A stretch of DNA of 64,000 nucleotides from Cheiracanthium punctorium (lineage: Eukaryota > Arthropoda > Arachnida > Araneae > Cheiracanthiidae): assembly GCA_038373885.1 (NCBI GenBank), contig JAWZYV010011611.1, positions 1 to 64,000 on the forward strand. Reading direction: 5' to 3'. A model generated the notes under the pieces. That model had not been told where the DNA came from. It saw only the letters and a program-made list of their open reading frames with translations, and ran no database searches. The translations under genes and the position numbers were made by a program. Of this stretch, positions 54,961 through 64,000 are shown one piece after another; the stretch's first letter is position 1, and the number at the start of each line of letters is the position of its first letter.

Positions 54961-56944
54961 CCAAATTAATGGAATCGGGAATAAAAATAGGAAAGACGCA
55001 TAAATTATGATTCATTTCGTACTTGAAATCTGAAAGTGTCTCAGAATTCTACCTTTTTTTAGATTTTAGCCCCCTGAATATATGTTTCATTCTTTTTTTC
55101 TGAATTATGTGCAAATACACATATTTTTATGCATTTCTTTTATCTCCCACGAGAGACACAGGAACCAATTGACCTACTTTCAGCCCTAATTTGTGAGATA
55201 CGCAATCATTTCTTTTTTTTTTCATCATAATCAAACTCACTCAACTCATGCATGATATAATCATAACGTGAAATTGAGGATGATTCATTTTATAGACTCT
55301 AAAGGATGTCGGTCGAATTACAGAGGTTGTCAATGCATTCGGTTTACCAAAAGGTCCAGAACTAAATCAAAAATGGCTAAGAGCCATTCCTACCGAATGA
55401 ACACTTTCTTTTGAAATCTCCCTCAATATGCTTTAAAAATTTGCACGAAATGAAATTATTCTAAATCTACAAAGGTGAGATGAAAGAGTATCCAAAGGAA
55501 AGGCCAGAACTTTCTGAAAATACTGTGCTTAGTATTTTCCCGAATACTCCCAAATATTTAACAAACAGTAGTAATAGTTGCAGACAACTAGTTTCTAGGA
55601 TCATACCTGTTATCTGAAGAGAAATAGATTATCCTGTTTAGATGACATTTGTGATTGCCCTGAAGAAAATGGATAATTATCAGAAACAATGGATGTCATA
55701 AAGGATAACACTAAAGTAACCATTTGTTTTGTAAATTTTAAGGGTAACCCGTCATTTGTTAATGATTTTATTGTTATTTTTGAATATTTGGTTTATACCA
55801 TGTTTATTAATAATGTTAGAGTTTCTAATGTTGATAAAATTTTAAAATGTAATTGTATTGATTCTAAAAACTTGTTAGAAAAAGTATTTTTTCAAAAATG
55901 CAATTAAGAGTAAACTATTGAAATATTACCTGGGTTTAAATATGGGTCATAAATTTTGCTTGTCTAATAATTATCTGAATTTCAACCTTTCAGATTTTTT
56001 TGTTGATGATTGATTAAGAACAGAAATTAGTAGCTGTAGCATAATTTACATTACATAACGCATATGAACCGAATGTTTTTAAAAAAACTAAAATTTTAAT
56101 ATTACTTATATGCGCTTTCAAGAAGGAATGGAATAACATTTAATTATCACTGGAAAATGAGTGAAAGTGTCTCAAGATCATAGCATTAATAGGCGTACAA
56201 AAAGTATGCCTGTTTTGTATTTATCAACATGTTTTTAAAATTTGCTTGTAATTAATTTTGTATCATCCTTCTAAAAGATATTGATAACGTATATTATTTA
56301 TTTTACTCATATAAAAGTTGGATTATTTTATTTGCACTGAAAAATAATTTATGTACTTCATTAGAAATAGATTCAGAGATTCTTATTGCTGAGTCATAAT
56401 TGTTGATATGCTCATTAAATTTATTTATATTGAAAACTTTATTTAAGGAATTTTTTTTATCTGATAAGGTTATATTTTATTTCTATCAAGTTCCTGTGGG
56501 TATTTGTACTTACAGTGAAGAAAATGTAAGTAATTTCTTTTTTTATTATAGAATAAAAGAAGGTAATTTTTATTAATCTATTTTGTGTTTTCCTTCCTTC
56601 CTTCTTTTTTTTTTAATCAAGTATTTAAGTTATTTTGTATTTATAGCGATTTTAGCAAAAATATTTCTTTCTAAAAATGGGACAATCAACAAATTAAGTA
56701 ATGTGGGGATATATTCAAGAGTGTAGTGTGGGGATATATTCAAGTAATTGAAAAAGAAGTGTTCATTCTATTAGCGAGATTAGATAATCTTAAATATTAA
56801 TGTTTTATCAAAGGTAAGTCTAAAAATAAATTGTTTAAAAGCATTATTTGTGTGTGTAAATATTTCTGAGTAAGTGCAAGTGTATGAAAACAGCAGAGTC
56901 TCACTATCTTAGAGCCATGTGACTTCAAAAGTAGGCGTGACCAC
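54961..56944 (-). other. elongase intron, no gene
   Basis: AT-rich. A 72-codon frame at 55689-55907 (+) has no recognisable domain and strong A/T bias. A 28-bp direct repeat, GTGTGGGGATATATTCAAG plus flank, sits at 56702-56745. The elongase histidine-box exon should fall in 50.9-61.2 kb and was not recognised here. Confidence 0.45.
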
Positions 56945-57060
56945 CTGAGCCTGTCTATTTCACAAACCAGAGAAAGCCCAACTGCTACGTTACCAAGCTT
57001 TGACTTCATCACTAAGCGAACATGTGGAAGTTTTATTTCCACAAAATAAAGCTATTAACG
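56945..57060. mobile_element. left-end fragment of a TGACGTCA-type MITE
   Basis: CAGAGAAAGCCCAACTGCTA, CCAAGCTTTGACTTCATCAC and TTTTATTTCCACAAAATAAA follow the order of the family's left arm, but the octamer has decayed to TGACTTCA. Confidence 0.5.
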
Positions 57061-57759
57061 GGTGGAAATCGAAAAAAGTTATTTTATGTATATGATCCTA
57101 TATTTACAAAATAATTTATTTTCATGTACGAAGTTTTGTATATCAGTACAATGGCTTTTTCTGTATACAATTTAATAATGCCTTCAAGCGTTTTCTAAGT
57201 TAATTATAAAGAGTTAACTTATTCACTGATTAAAAGCAACTATTTTTCATATTTGGTTCATGTCGCGCAGCCTAATACACATAAAAATCCTTTTAGAGAC
57301 TCATCTATATATTCTCTGATAATACATAATGAGAATGACCTATTGTTATGGTGACCTATCTATAGAAAAATGGTAAATAATTATTTTTTTCACGAACTTA
57401 CAAATTAAATCATTTGTAAATTAAAAAATTATATAACGTCGGATACAAAAATAGGTCATTTTCATTATGCGTTATCAGTGTATGTAGAAAAAATATTGAT
57501 TCGTTAAAATGAATTTTAAGTGTGCTAGGCTGCTCGCTAATATTAATAATGTGCCACATATAGAAAATAGTTACTTTTAATCTGTTAATTAAATTAAACT
57601 TCCTAATCAACCTGAAAAGCTTTTGAAGACATTAATGTGAACAAAAAATGTAATTGTACTGATATGCCAAAAGTCTTACATGTAGATAAATTATTTATAT
57701 TAAACATGGAATTATATACATAAATCCTTCGTTTTCACTAATTATCACTTTTAAAGTGT
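57061..57759 (-). other. elongase intron, no gene
   Basis: AT-rich. TTCGTGAA-type and TATAGAAAA segments at 57300-57420 are partly repeated inverted at 57440-57610 (AATGACCTAT / ATAGGTCATT; ACAAATTAAATCATTTGTAA), suggesting a small decayed foldback. Confidence 0.45.
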
Positions 57760-58310
57760 ACAAGACCCCTTAAAAATTTCTGGTGAAAATCATACATAAC
57801 AAAATTTTAATAATTTGTGATAAGAAATTTCATTTTACAACAAATGGCAGTTTTAAACCACGAATAATTACATAATATGATAAGGAATTATATCACAATG
57901 TATAGTTTTGTATAAAAAAGGTATATTAATTTTAATGTTTTAGATATTTTCTAGTATTTATAGCATTTACCAGACAGTTTAAATTATTTTATTTTTGGAA
58001 AATAAAGCTGTGAAAGCTCTTAATAGCTCCATTTTGATGAAATGAAACTGCCAGAAATTTGTGGTGAATTTACTCATGAATAACAATATATCAATAATTT
58101 GAGATAAAAGTATAATATTATGGCAAATGGCAGTTTTTAACCATGACTAATTAGATAATATGATAAGAAATTGATCATAATAAATAATTTTGCGTGAGAA
58201 AGGAATTTTAATTTTTAAATTTACTTTAAGCTATTTTCTAATACTTTCAGCATTCACCAGAAATTTTAAATAGTTTTATATTTGAAATTTTAAACTGTGG
58301 AATGTTTCTG
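57760..58310. mobile_element. two tandem interior copies of the TGACGTCA-type MITE
   Basis: 57773-58035 and 58055-58310 both run through TTTCTGGTGAA, ACAAATGGCAGTTTT, TAATATGATAAG and TTACCAGA/TCACCAGAAATTTTAAAT. They lack the CTAGATATAG ends. Confidence 0.65.
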
Positions 58311-58339
58311 TTCCTTGAATAGAACCTTGAATAGTCCGT

Positions 58340-58720
58340 GTTTGATGGATCTTAATATGGTACTTTCACATCGTTCAAGAATGCTGAGGTTGGATTTAAC
58401 CGTGTTTGCTCAGACCGCGGCAGCGTAAGTAGCGGTGTGTCTAATGATGGATTTGTAGAATAGCACTTTATTATGTCTGGAGACTTTGCTATTGAAGATG
58501 AGAGGATGAAGACGGCCGTCATTTTGTCTCTGGCAACAGTGATATACGCTTTCCAAGTTAGATTCTTATCTAACGTAACACAAAGGTATTTGGCTTTGCT
58601 AGTCCAGTCGATGGGATTATCGTCGATCATAATTCTAGAAGGTGGTAGCCTGTTTGAAAAGTAGATTGCCTGGCATTTGTCAGCATTGATTGTGATGTGC
58701 CATTTTGCACGATGAGATTA
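58340..58720 (-). pseudogene. reverse-transcriptase fragment of a Jockey-type LINE
   Basis: Minus-strand reading gives WHITINADKCQAIYFSNRLP and then PIDWTSKAKYLCVTLDKNLT, the thumb-side region after the FADD box. It is closely parallel to NPNKCQALSF and WSSIVVYLGVTIDKSLCW in the full-length element at 30467-36045. In YLGV the Gly is Cys. The frame 58352-58630 is open. Nothing else of the element is present. It interrupts the MITE copy whose right end resumes at about 58722. Confidence 0.8.
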
Positions 58721-58721
58721 A

Positions 58722-58790
58722 GGCTACCAAAGTGAGGATTTCACAGTTTTAATGCTGAAGTTGTTAGGCTTTCCATGTGTAGGAGATATT
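58722..58790. mobile_element. right-end fragment of a TGACGTCA-type MITE
   Basis: TGCTGAAGTTGTTAGGCTTT and CATGTGTAGGAGAT match the family's right terminus. Confidence 0.55.
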
Positions 58791-58821
58791 GAATCCCCAC
58801 CCTACCCTCTATTTCATGTAG

Positions 58822-59246
58822 CCAACACCTCCTAGATATACAATGCTTGAGAACCGAAACTTTTCTGTCATCACTAGGTCCTCTAAATTGATGCCATCAC
58901 ACATTTATTTTCACAAACTGAAACTACTCAAAATTTGTGGTGAATTTTCTCCCGTATAAAACATTTAATGATTTAAGATAGAAAATTTAATTTTACGACA
59001 AATAGGAAATTTTAACTATCATTAATTATATAATATGATATAGAAATAGATTATTAATTTTTTTTTATCTCAAAGGAATTTATTTTTATCTTTAACTTAA
59101 GATATTTTCTAAAATTTGCATCATTCATCAGAAATTTTAAATAGTTTTAGTTTGTGAAAGGAAAACTGTGATGACATCATTTTAGAAGACGTAGTGATGA
59201 CAAAAAAGCTTCTGTCCTTAGGCCTTCTATATCTAGGAGGTGTCGG
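58822..59246. mobile_element. TGACGTCA-type MITE, copy e
   Basis: Left end CCAACACCTCCTAGATATAC; right end, inverted, CCGACACCTCCTAGATATAG. About 130-bp arms pair with mismatches. The octamers have decayed to TGATGCCATCA and TGATGACATCA. Confidence 0.8.
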
Positions 59247-60755
59247 TTGGATTCGCAGTCCCCGTGGATTCATAAAAAATCTTCGAACATAATAGTTTTG
59301 TTTTATAGACGACAGTTTAGCTGTACTGGGATGCTCTATTAAAGACACTAAGGCTGTTGTTTTTGGAAGTCATAAAACTTTTGAACAGCTTTAACCTTTT
59401 ACACGCCAATGTTCCCAATTGAAAACATCAGATTAAAAATTTATTGAAAAATTAAATTTCATCATTATTGACTTGAAAAAATTAGCAAAGTTAAAAGAGG
59501 ACTTGATTGTTTGAAATAGAAGTTACACTTCTATCCTTAGTGGGAAACTGGACAAAAATCATAAAAATAGCCATTTTGATAAACTTTTACAGAGCTAGCT
59601 TGATAACCCCCCCCTTCCTTCAAACTTAACTCATATCTTTACTTTAAAAAAATGTTTCATTAAATATTAATATTTAACTTATTATTTAAAGTACCCATCA
59701 CTAAATTCCGTTTTAAAAATGAATGTAAAAGTATAGTCAGAAATGACCAATGCTCCCAATTGGGAACAGAGCGAAAATTGTATACAATTTTTTTTCTCAT
59801 TTAAATGACTAATATCCTTTTACGAACACATTACGTCACAAAAGTACAGTGGTTAAACTTCATGCTCAAAAATGAACGGAAATCACACAGCACGGGCTTC
59901 ATAATCATTCTATATAGCACATTTATCCATCACAGTTAAAATTTACTAATATCTTTACCTCCTAATTTGTATTTCAGGCAAAGCCAGTACAGTAAAATTA
60001 CTGCTGTATGATGAAAGATATGTAATACAGTAGCTTGTCGAAATTTTTTTCTCAGGATAAAAAATACCTAGAATGAAAAAGAGAAAAAATACAAAGAAAG
60101 AATATCGTCATTCAATATATCAACAACAGCAACAGCAACAACAATAATAATAATAAGCAGATTTCGGATTAATTTAATTAAGAAGCGGATTAATCTCAAT
60201 TCAAGAGAAGCATACAGGGTGCACCCGAACACGTGGACCGGGGATTTTATTCCTGAAATATTGATCCTAGGCATAAGCAACTAATTGCAAAGCTATTTAA
60301 AGAAGGTACAGAATTTTATAGTATCAATTAAAATTTTCAGGAGAAGAATTCGAAATACATACAAAATTTAAATTTTTATACGGTACCCTTACGAAAAAAA
60401 TTTCGAACTAGTAACAATGTGCATAATGCATTAATTAGGTGACGTACAAAATTTGCGTATTTTATCTTAAAAGGCGTCGGAGTTAAGAATTAAGTAAATA
60501 GAAACTTAAACCATTTTTCAATGGATCTGGAAGATAAAAAAAAAAAAAACAAACAAAAAAAAAAAAACACGTTGGATGATCGCGTGTTAGAGATCGTAAA
60601 GAAATTACGAAAGAAAGCAAAAATTGCTTAAATACTACAGTATTATTTTATTATCGATATTCTATAACCCTCACCAGTTTTGTTCAAACATATCTCTGAC
60701 ATTTTAATGATGAAAGGCTGAAATTTTGTCCACCACCTAATTAATGTATGAGGCG
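59247..60755 (-). other. elongase intron, no gene
   Basis: The strings CAATGTTCCCAATTGAAAAC and ATGCTCCCAATTGGGAACA (59408, 59752) recur as a loose inverted pair. An (AAC/AAT)n microsatellite is at 60121-60155 and an A-rich run at 60537-60567. GGTGCACCCGAACACGTGG at 60219 resembles a MITE end. No coding frame. Confidence 0.45.
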
Positions 60756-60924
60756 CAGAGCTGCCAAGTCTCTTTTCCAAGGCTTTTTTCGGGAAATTTC
60801 TCACCACTAATTTTTACTCACAAATTTATACTTAAAATAAGTCCAAATATTAAATCTAAAATAAAGCTGTCTAAAAATTGTGGTGGGAAATCACCCGGGA
60901 AAAGCCGGAGACTTGGCACCTCTG
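60756..60924. mobile_element. 169-bp MITE, CAGAGCTG type, copy 2
   Basis: Left end CAGAGCTGCCAAGTCTC; right end, inverted, CAGAGGTGCCAAGTCTCC. GAGGCGCA lies on both sides (60750-60757, 60925-60932), overlapping the first two bases of the left end, so the duplication is 6-8 bp. Confidence 0.85.
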
Positions 60925-61172
60925 GAGGCGCATTTTAGTAATTGGGAGTTTTTTCGTACGGGGACCGTATAAAAATTTAAATTTATCATTTCTTGAAATG
61001 TGATATTTTTGAACATTTTAATCCATAGAATAAATTTCTGCACCTTTTTTTACATAACTTTGTTATTTATTGTATATGTCTATGATAAGTATTTTTGAGA
61101 CACCCAATACATTTATGATATTCTTGACCATAGTTTCTAGTTACATCATTTTTAATAATAATTCTTACATAC
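60925..61172 (-). other. elongase intron, no gene
   Basis: AT-rich. Ends at the splice donor of exon 61173-61232. Confidence 0.45.
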
Positions 61173-61232
61173 CGTGTCAAACAATTCGAGGGCTTTTGTC
61201 AGAAAAGAAATCCATCCAGTAACATAATAAAT
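61173..61232 (-). CDS. fatty-acid elongase, internal exon
   Basis: A 60-bp minus-strand exon with acceptor TTCTTCTCCATTTTTAG and donor GTATGT, phase 0 at both ends. It reads IYYVTGWISFLTKALELFDT. The family has W-YY-SK-hELhDT just before the VFFhLRKK segment and the histidine box, so this is the right piece in the right place, upstream of 50908. Two features are unusual: one extra residue in the helix and the short exon length. Without the histidine exon the assignment is strong but not complete. Confidence 0.7.
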
Positions 61233-62698
61233 CTAAAAATGGAGAAGAAAATTAATGACATAAAAAGAGTAAACATTCGATTACTCTGAGCACCTTGCGC
61301 ACCAGGTTGACATTAGCCACTGTGACACTCAAACCAGTAAATTCCTTGTGATTTCGCCCCTTAAAAAGTCTTACGACGAAGTTTTTTTCACTCCCACCCC
61401 CGTAGGCAGATGCCTCTCGAGTAGGCTTGTCATAGCACATAACACTTTATGATGTCGATGGACAGCTATCGCCATCTAGTAGGATAAAGAGAACCAATAA
61501 ATTAGTGCATGATACAGGTTACATTACTGACCCACAGTTTTCACGCACATTGTTACGAAAGCGGCAACTACAGTTAATGTACTAGAATAGAAGAAATGAA
61601 GCACGCATATGCGTTATGGTTTTAGGGCACGATAATTTCATGATCTACGCATGTACATTATGGTGCGCAAAGGGTTAAGGTATGAACCTACTTTCGGGGT
61701 GCTTTTTTAAAAGTAAAATTTTAATAAACAATTCATCTTTTTTTTTATTAAAATAGGGTATGAAACTTTTGCAAAACTTTAAATGCAGCTATAGTGAAAT
61801 TCTATGTAAACATTAAAATATTGGCAAATTTAGGTGAAATTTTGGTAAAAAATTGTATTTAGGACACACTTCCTATAAACAATTCTATTGATGTTTTAAA
61901 AAATAATATTTATACATCACAGAGCTAACATATTTATCTTCGTTGTGAACCAAAAGAATTGCAGAAATTCTAATAATTATAAAAATATTTGAATTTTTTT
62001 TTTTTGTGAAGTATTTTTTTTTCTAAAAAGCGTTTTTGGAAGGGAAAAAATGGTCATAAAATCAATAAATAAATATAGGAATATTATATTCTGCCTTTTA
62101 ACACAGCTAGTAATGATAAAAATATCCTGACAATATTCAAGTCAATGTCTTAAACACCTTACGAGATATGACATTTATCGTAAAGAAAATTTACGAAAAA
62201 AAACACACTTCCGAAAACGTGGCTGATATTTAATAATGTACAAAATACTATCCTTCTGGTTCATTATTGCTCGTATATCATGGCTTCTTGTAATCGTAGA
62301 AGCAAAAGTAAAACGGTTTTGGAATCCTAATTGTGTGACCTATAAAAAAAGTAAATAAAATATTTTTCGAGAATTTTAACTAAACAAAGAATTTTTGGGA
62401 AGTCTCATACTTCCCAAAAACTCCTTGAGGCACAGAACACTGTTTTATCCACAACACAAAATTATGTATATTTACAAAGAAAAGAATGCCATAGAAGATG
62501 AAAACAATATTTATTTAGTACTAACCGATACAGTGGTAAAGTTGTTAAATAACAACTGGTAGTCAAATTATAATAGCATGTAAGGAGCTTGAATATGTGG
62601 TATATTTTTCATATCACTGTACCCTAAAGAGTTAACACACTGAACGTCGGAAACTTTATGCAAAGAGGAACCAGAATTGAAGTTACATATCCGCTTAC
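61233..62698 (-). other. elongase intron, no gene
   Basis: AT-rich; a frame at 61252-61440 (minus) has no recognisable domain. No repeats recognised. Confidence 0.45.
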
Positions 62699-62730
62699 CT
62701 TGTAGGCACAATGCAGCTCCACCATTGCTA
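62699..62730 (-). CDS. possible elongase upstream exon
   Basis: Minus-strand AMVELHCAYK followed by a good donor GTAAGC, phase 0, which would join IYYVTGW of the next exon. The acceptor (GGGTTTTAG) is weak and the exon would be only 32 bp. If ATGGTGGAG is the initiator it would be a truncated N terminus instead. No N-terminal exons are seen between here and the window end. Confidence 0.3.
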
Positions 62731-62830
62731 CTAAAACCCATTTATGCTGGGTATTTCAAAATTGGTGGTACAAACTTTAAAGGAAGATAAGGCACATCAT
62801 AAGGATTCAGAATTGCACAGGAACCCATGA

Positions 62831-63270
62831 CCAACATCTCCTAGATATAGAAAGCATAACAACTACTACGTCATCAAGCTTTCACGTCACCAGTAAGCCT
62901 TCAAGAATGACCTCATCAAAATTTAATTTTCATAAAGTAAAACTATCTAAAATTTCTGGTGGATTTACTCACGTACAACAGAATTTTAATGATTTGAGAT
63001 AGAAAATTTATTTTTAAGACAAACAAGTTTTTAACTGTAACTAATAAACTAATGTAATAAGGAAATAGATCATAATGAATTGTTTTGTATCACAAAGGTA
63101 TTTTAATTTTTATCTTTAACGTAAGTTATTTTCTAATATTGTTAGCATTCACCAGAAAAATTAAATAGTTTTACTTTTTGAAAATAAAACTGTGATGACG
63201 TCATTAATTGAAGGCTTAGTTGTGACGTCAAAGCTTCAGTTGTTAGGCTTCCTGTATGTAGGAAGTGCTG
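62831..63270. mobile_element. TGACGTCA-type MITE, best-preserved copy
   Basis: Left end CCAACATCTCCTAGATATAG; right end, inverted, CAGCACTTCCTACATACAGG. Arms of about 140 bp. TGACGTCA occurs at 63195-63202 and again in the GTGACGTCAAAG string near 63220. AT-rich centre with no coding frame. Confidence 0.8.
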
Positions 63271-63279
63271 TCTTAACCC

Positions 63280-63737
63280 TTTTAGAACCAGGTGTGTTGG
63301 GTTAGTTTCCGACAGATGTGTGCCTGACTTTTAAATGCTCAGTTTTTAACAAAGATTTCTCATGCGCTAATGGTTAGTACATGAAAGGAATGTAAAGTGC
63401 ATTAATGATGCTTTTAATCGATGTATTTTGCTCTCTTAGTAAGAATATTACGCATAAAATTGTTAAACAGGCGTATGTAGTTGGCGTATTATAGGGAGTT
63501 AACTCGACCTACTGTGCAGTTTTTAAAATCTTGTATATATCAATATTTTATAACTTCATGTATAATATTCGTATTAATACAATCAATGAGCCAAATACAT
63601 CGATTAGCAGCAGCATTATTACATTCTACATTCCTTTCATGTAACCATTAATTCATAAAATCCTTTGTTATAAATTAAACATTTAAAAGCCACGCCCACA
63701 TCTGTTAAAACTAATCCAAAACAACCGGTTCTTAAAT
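63280..63737. mobile_element. 458-bp foldback MITE
   Basis: Left arm 63280-63425 and right arm 63600-63737 are inverted copies. TTTTAGAACC pairs with GGTTCTTAAA, and ACATGAAAGGAATGTA with TACATTCCTTTCATGT. GACTTTTAAATG pairs with CATTTAAAAGCC. No target duplication identified. Confidence 0.75.
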
Positions 63738-63805
63738 GGGTAGATGTCGTTTGCGGTCATAGGTTCCTATATGATTCTGAATCCTTATGATGTGCTTTAT
63801 CTCCC

Positions 63806-64000
63806 CTTAACGCTTGGACCACTAATTTTGAAACACAGGGGTATGCCAAATTTGTGCTCAATCAAATACACTGTGAGGAGCTGTCGTGTTCACACACACA
63901 CACGCTCATACAAGGGGGATTATAATTAAACCTATGAACAGCATTCGGCAGCTGAAACGAGTGAGCCGATTGCTACCAAAATTGGCATACGGACTTTACA
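63806..64000 (-). repeat. partial tandem unit related to arrays A-D
   Basis: AAATTTGTGCTCAATCAAAT and GTGAGGAGCTGTCGTGTT match the outer end of array C (21455-21515), so the macro-palindrome family is also present here. A (CA)n run follows. The last 60 bp (GTGAGCCGATTGCTACCAAA) looks like another dispersed repeat. Confidence 0.55.

Larger units (their letters stand above)
62782..63805. repeat. pair of about 51-bp inverted repeats enclosing two MITEs
   Basis: 62782-62832 (GGCACATCATAAGGATTCAG core) is inverted at 63755-63805 (CTGAATCCTTATGATGTGCT). The two MITEs below lie between them. Confidence 0.75.

Noticed and set aside
55689..55907. 72-codon plus-strand frame
   Set aside because: Strongly A/T-biased with no family resemblance; lies in an intron on the other strand.
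56797..57042. Minus-strand 81-codon frame as an elongase exon
   Set aside because: It overlaps a MITE left end and shows no elongase motif or histidine box.

Overview
The window is animal nuclear DNA, most likely from an arthropod; an arachnid or other chelicerate is possible, but this is inference. It is AT-rich, it has short coding exons with GT-AG introns, and most of it is transposable elements. I see no prokaryotic operon, rRNA gene, intact tRNA gene or CRISPR array.

Host gene. The only host gene I can support is on the minus strand from about 62.7 kb down to 45.6 kb. It encodes a fatty-acid elongase (ELOVL/ELO family). The last two coding exons (50772-50908 and 45588-45749) are convincing, exon 61173-61232 is good, and 62699-62730 is tentative. 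The exon with the catalytic histidine box was not found. The introns are packed with elements.

Layout. 0-2.1 kb: AT-rich, no gene. 2148-5058: a DNA transposon with long imperfect inverted ends, a 6-bp target duplication (TATGCA) and a nearly intact transposase-like gene. 6.3-22 kb: a macro-palindrome. Tandem units of about 170-180 bp run in + orientation at 6.4-11.5 and 15.6-16.5 kb and in - orientation at 19.4-22.0 kb, around an inner 2.3-kb foldback element (16732-19023). Two related hAT-type elements (8135-10760, 11780-15080) with perfect 8-bp target duplications are inserted in it, and the first carries three further nested insertions. 23038-25573: a third hAT-type element, with a nested MITE. 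25705-29687: Helitrons in tandem on the minus strand. 30467-36045: a full-length Jockey-clade non-LTR retrotransposon with a perfect 15-bp target duplication and many inactivating lesions. 36688-37615: a long-inverted-repeat element. 41.4-44.5 kb: a decayed second member of the same transposase-like group, split by an LTR-like insertion whose promoter carries a heat-shock element. 46-63.8 kb: the elongase introns, with tRNA-derived SINEs, a Helitron (51114-53077), MITEs carrying TGACGTCA octamers, a LINE fragment and a tandem array derived from an endonuclease-like GDFNIDF segment.

How it fits together. Nothing here forms an operon. The content is a layered insertion history that can be ordered, because several insertions sit inside repeats whose empty copy is also in the window. 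Boundaries of duplicated elements come from reading the sequence by eye. Where flanking duplications are exact the ends are good to the base; elsewhere they are approximate.
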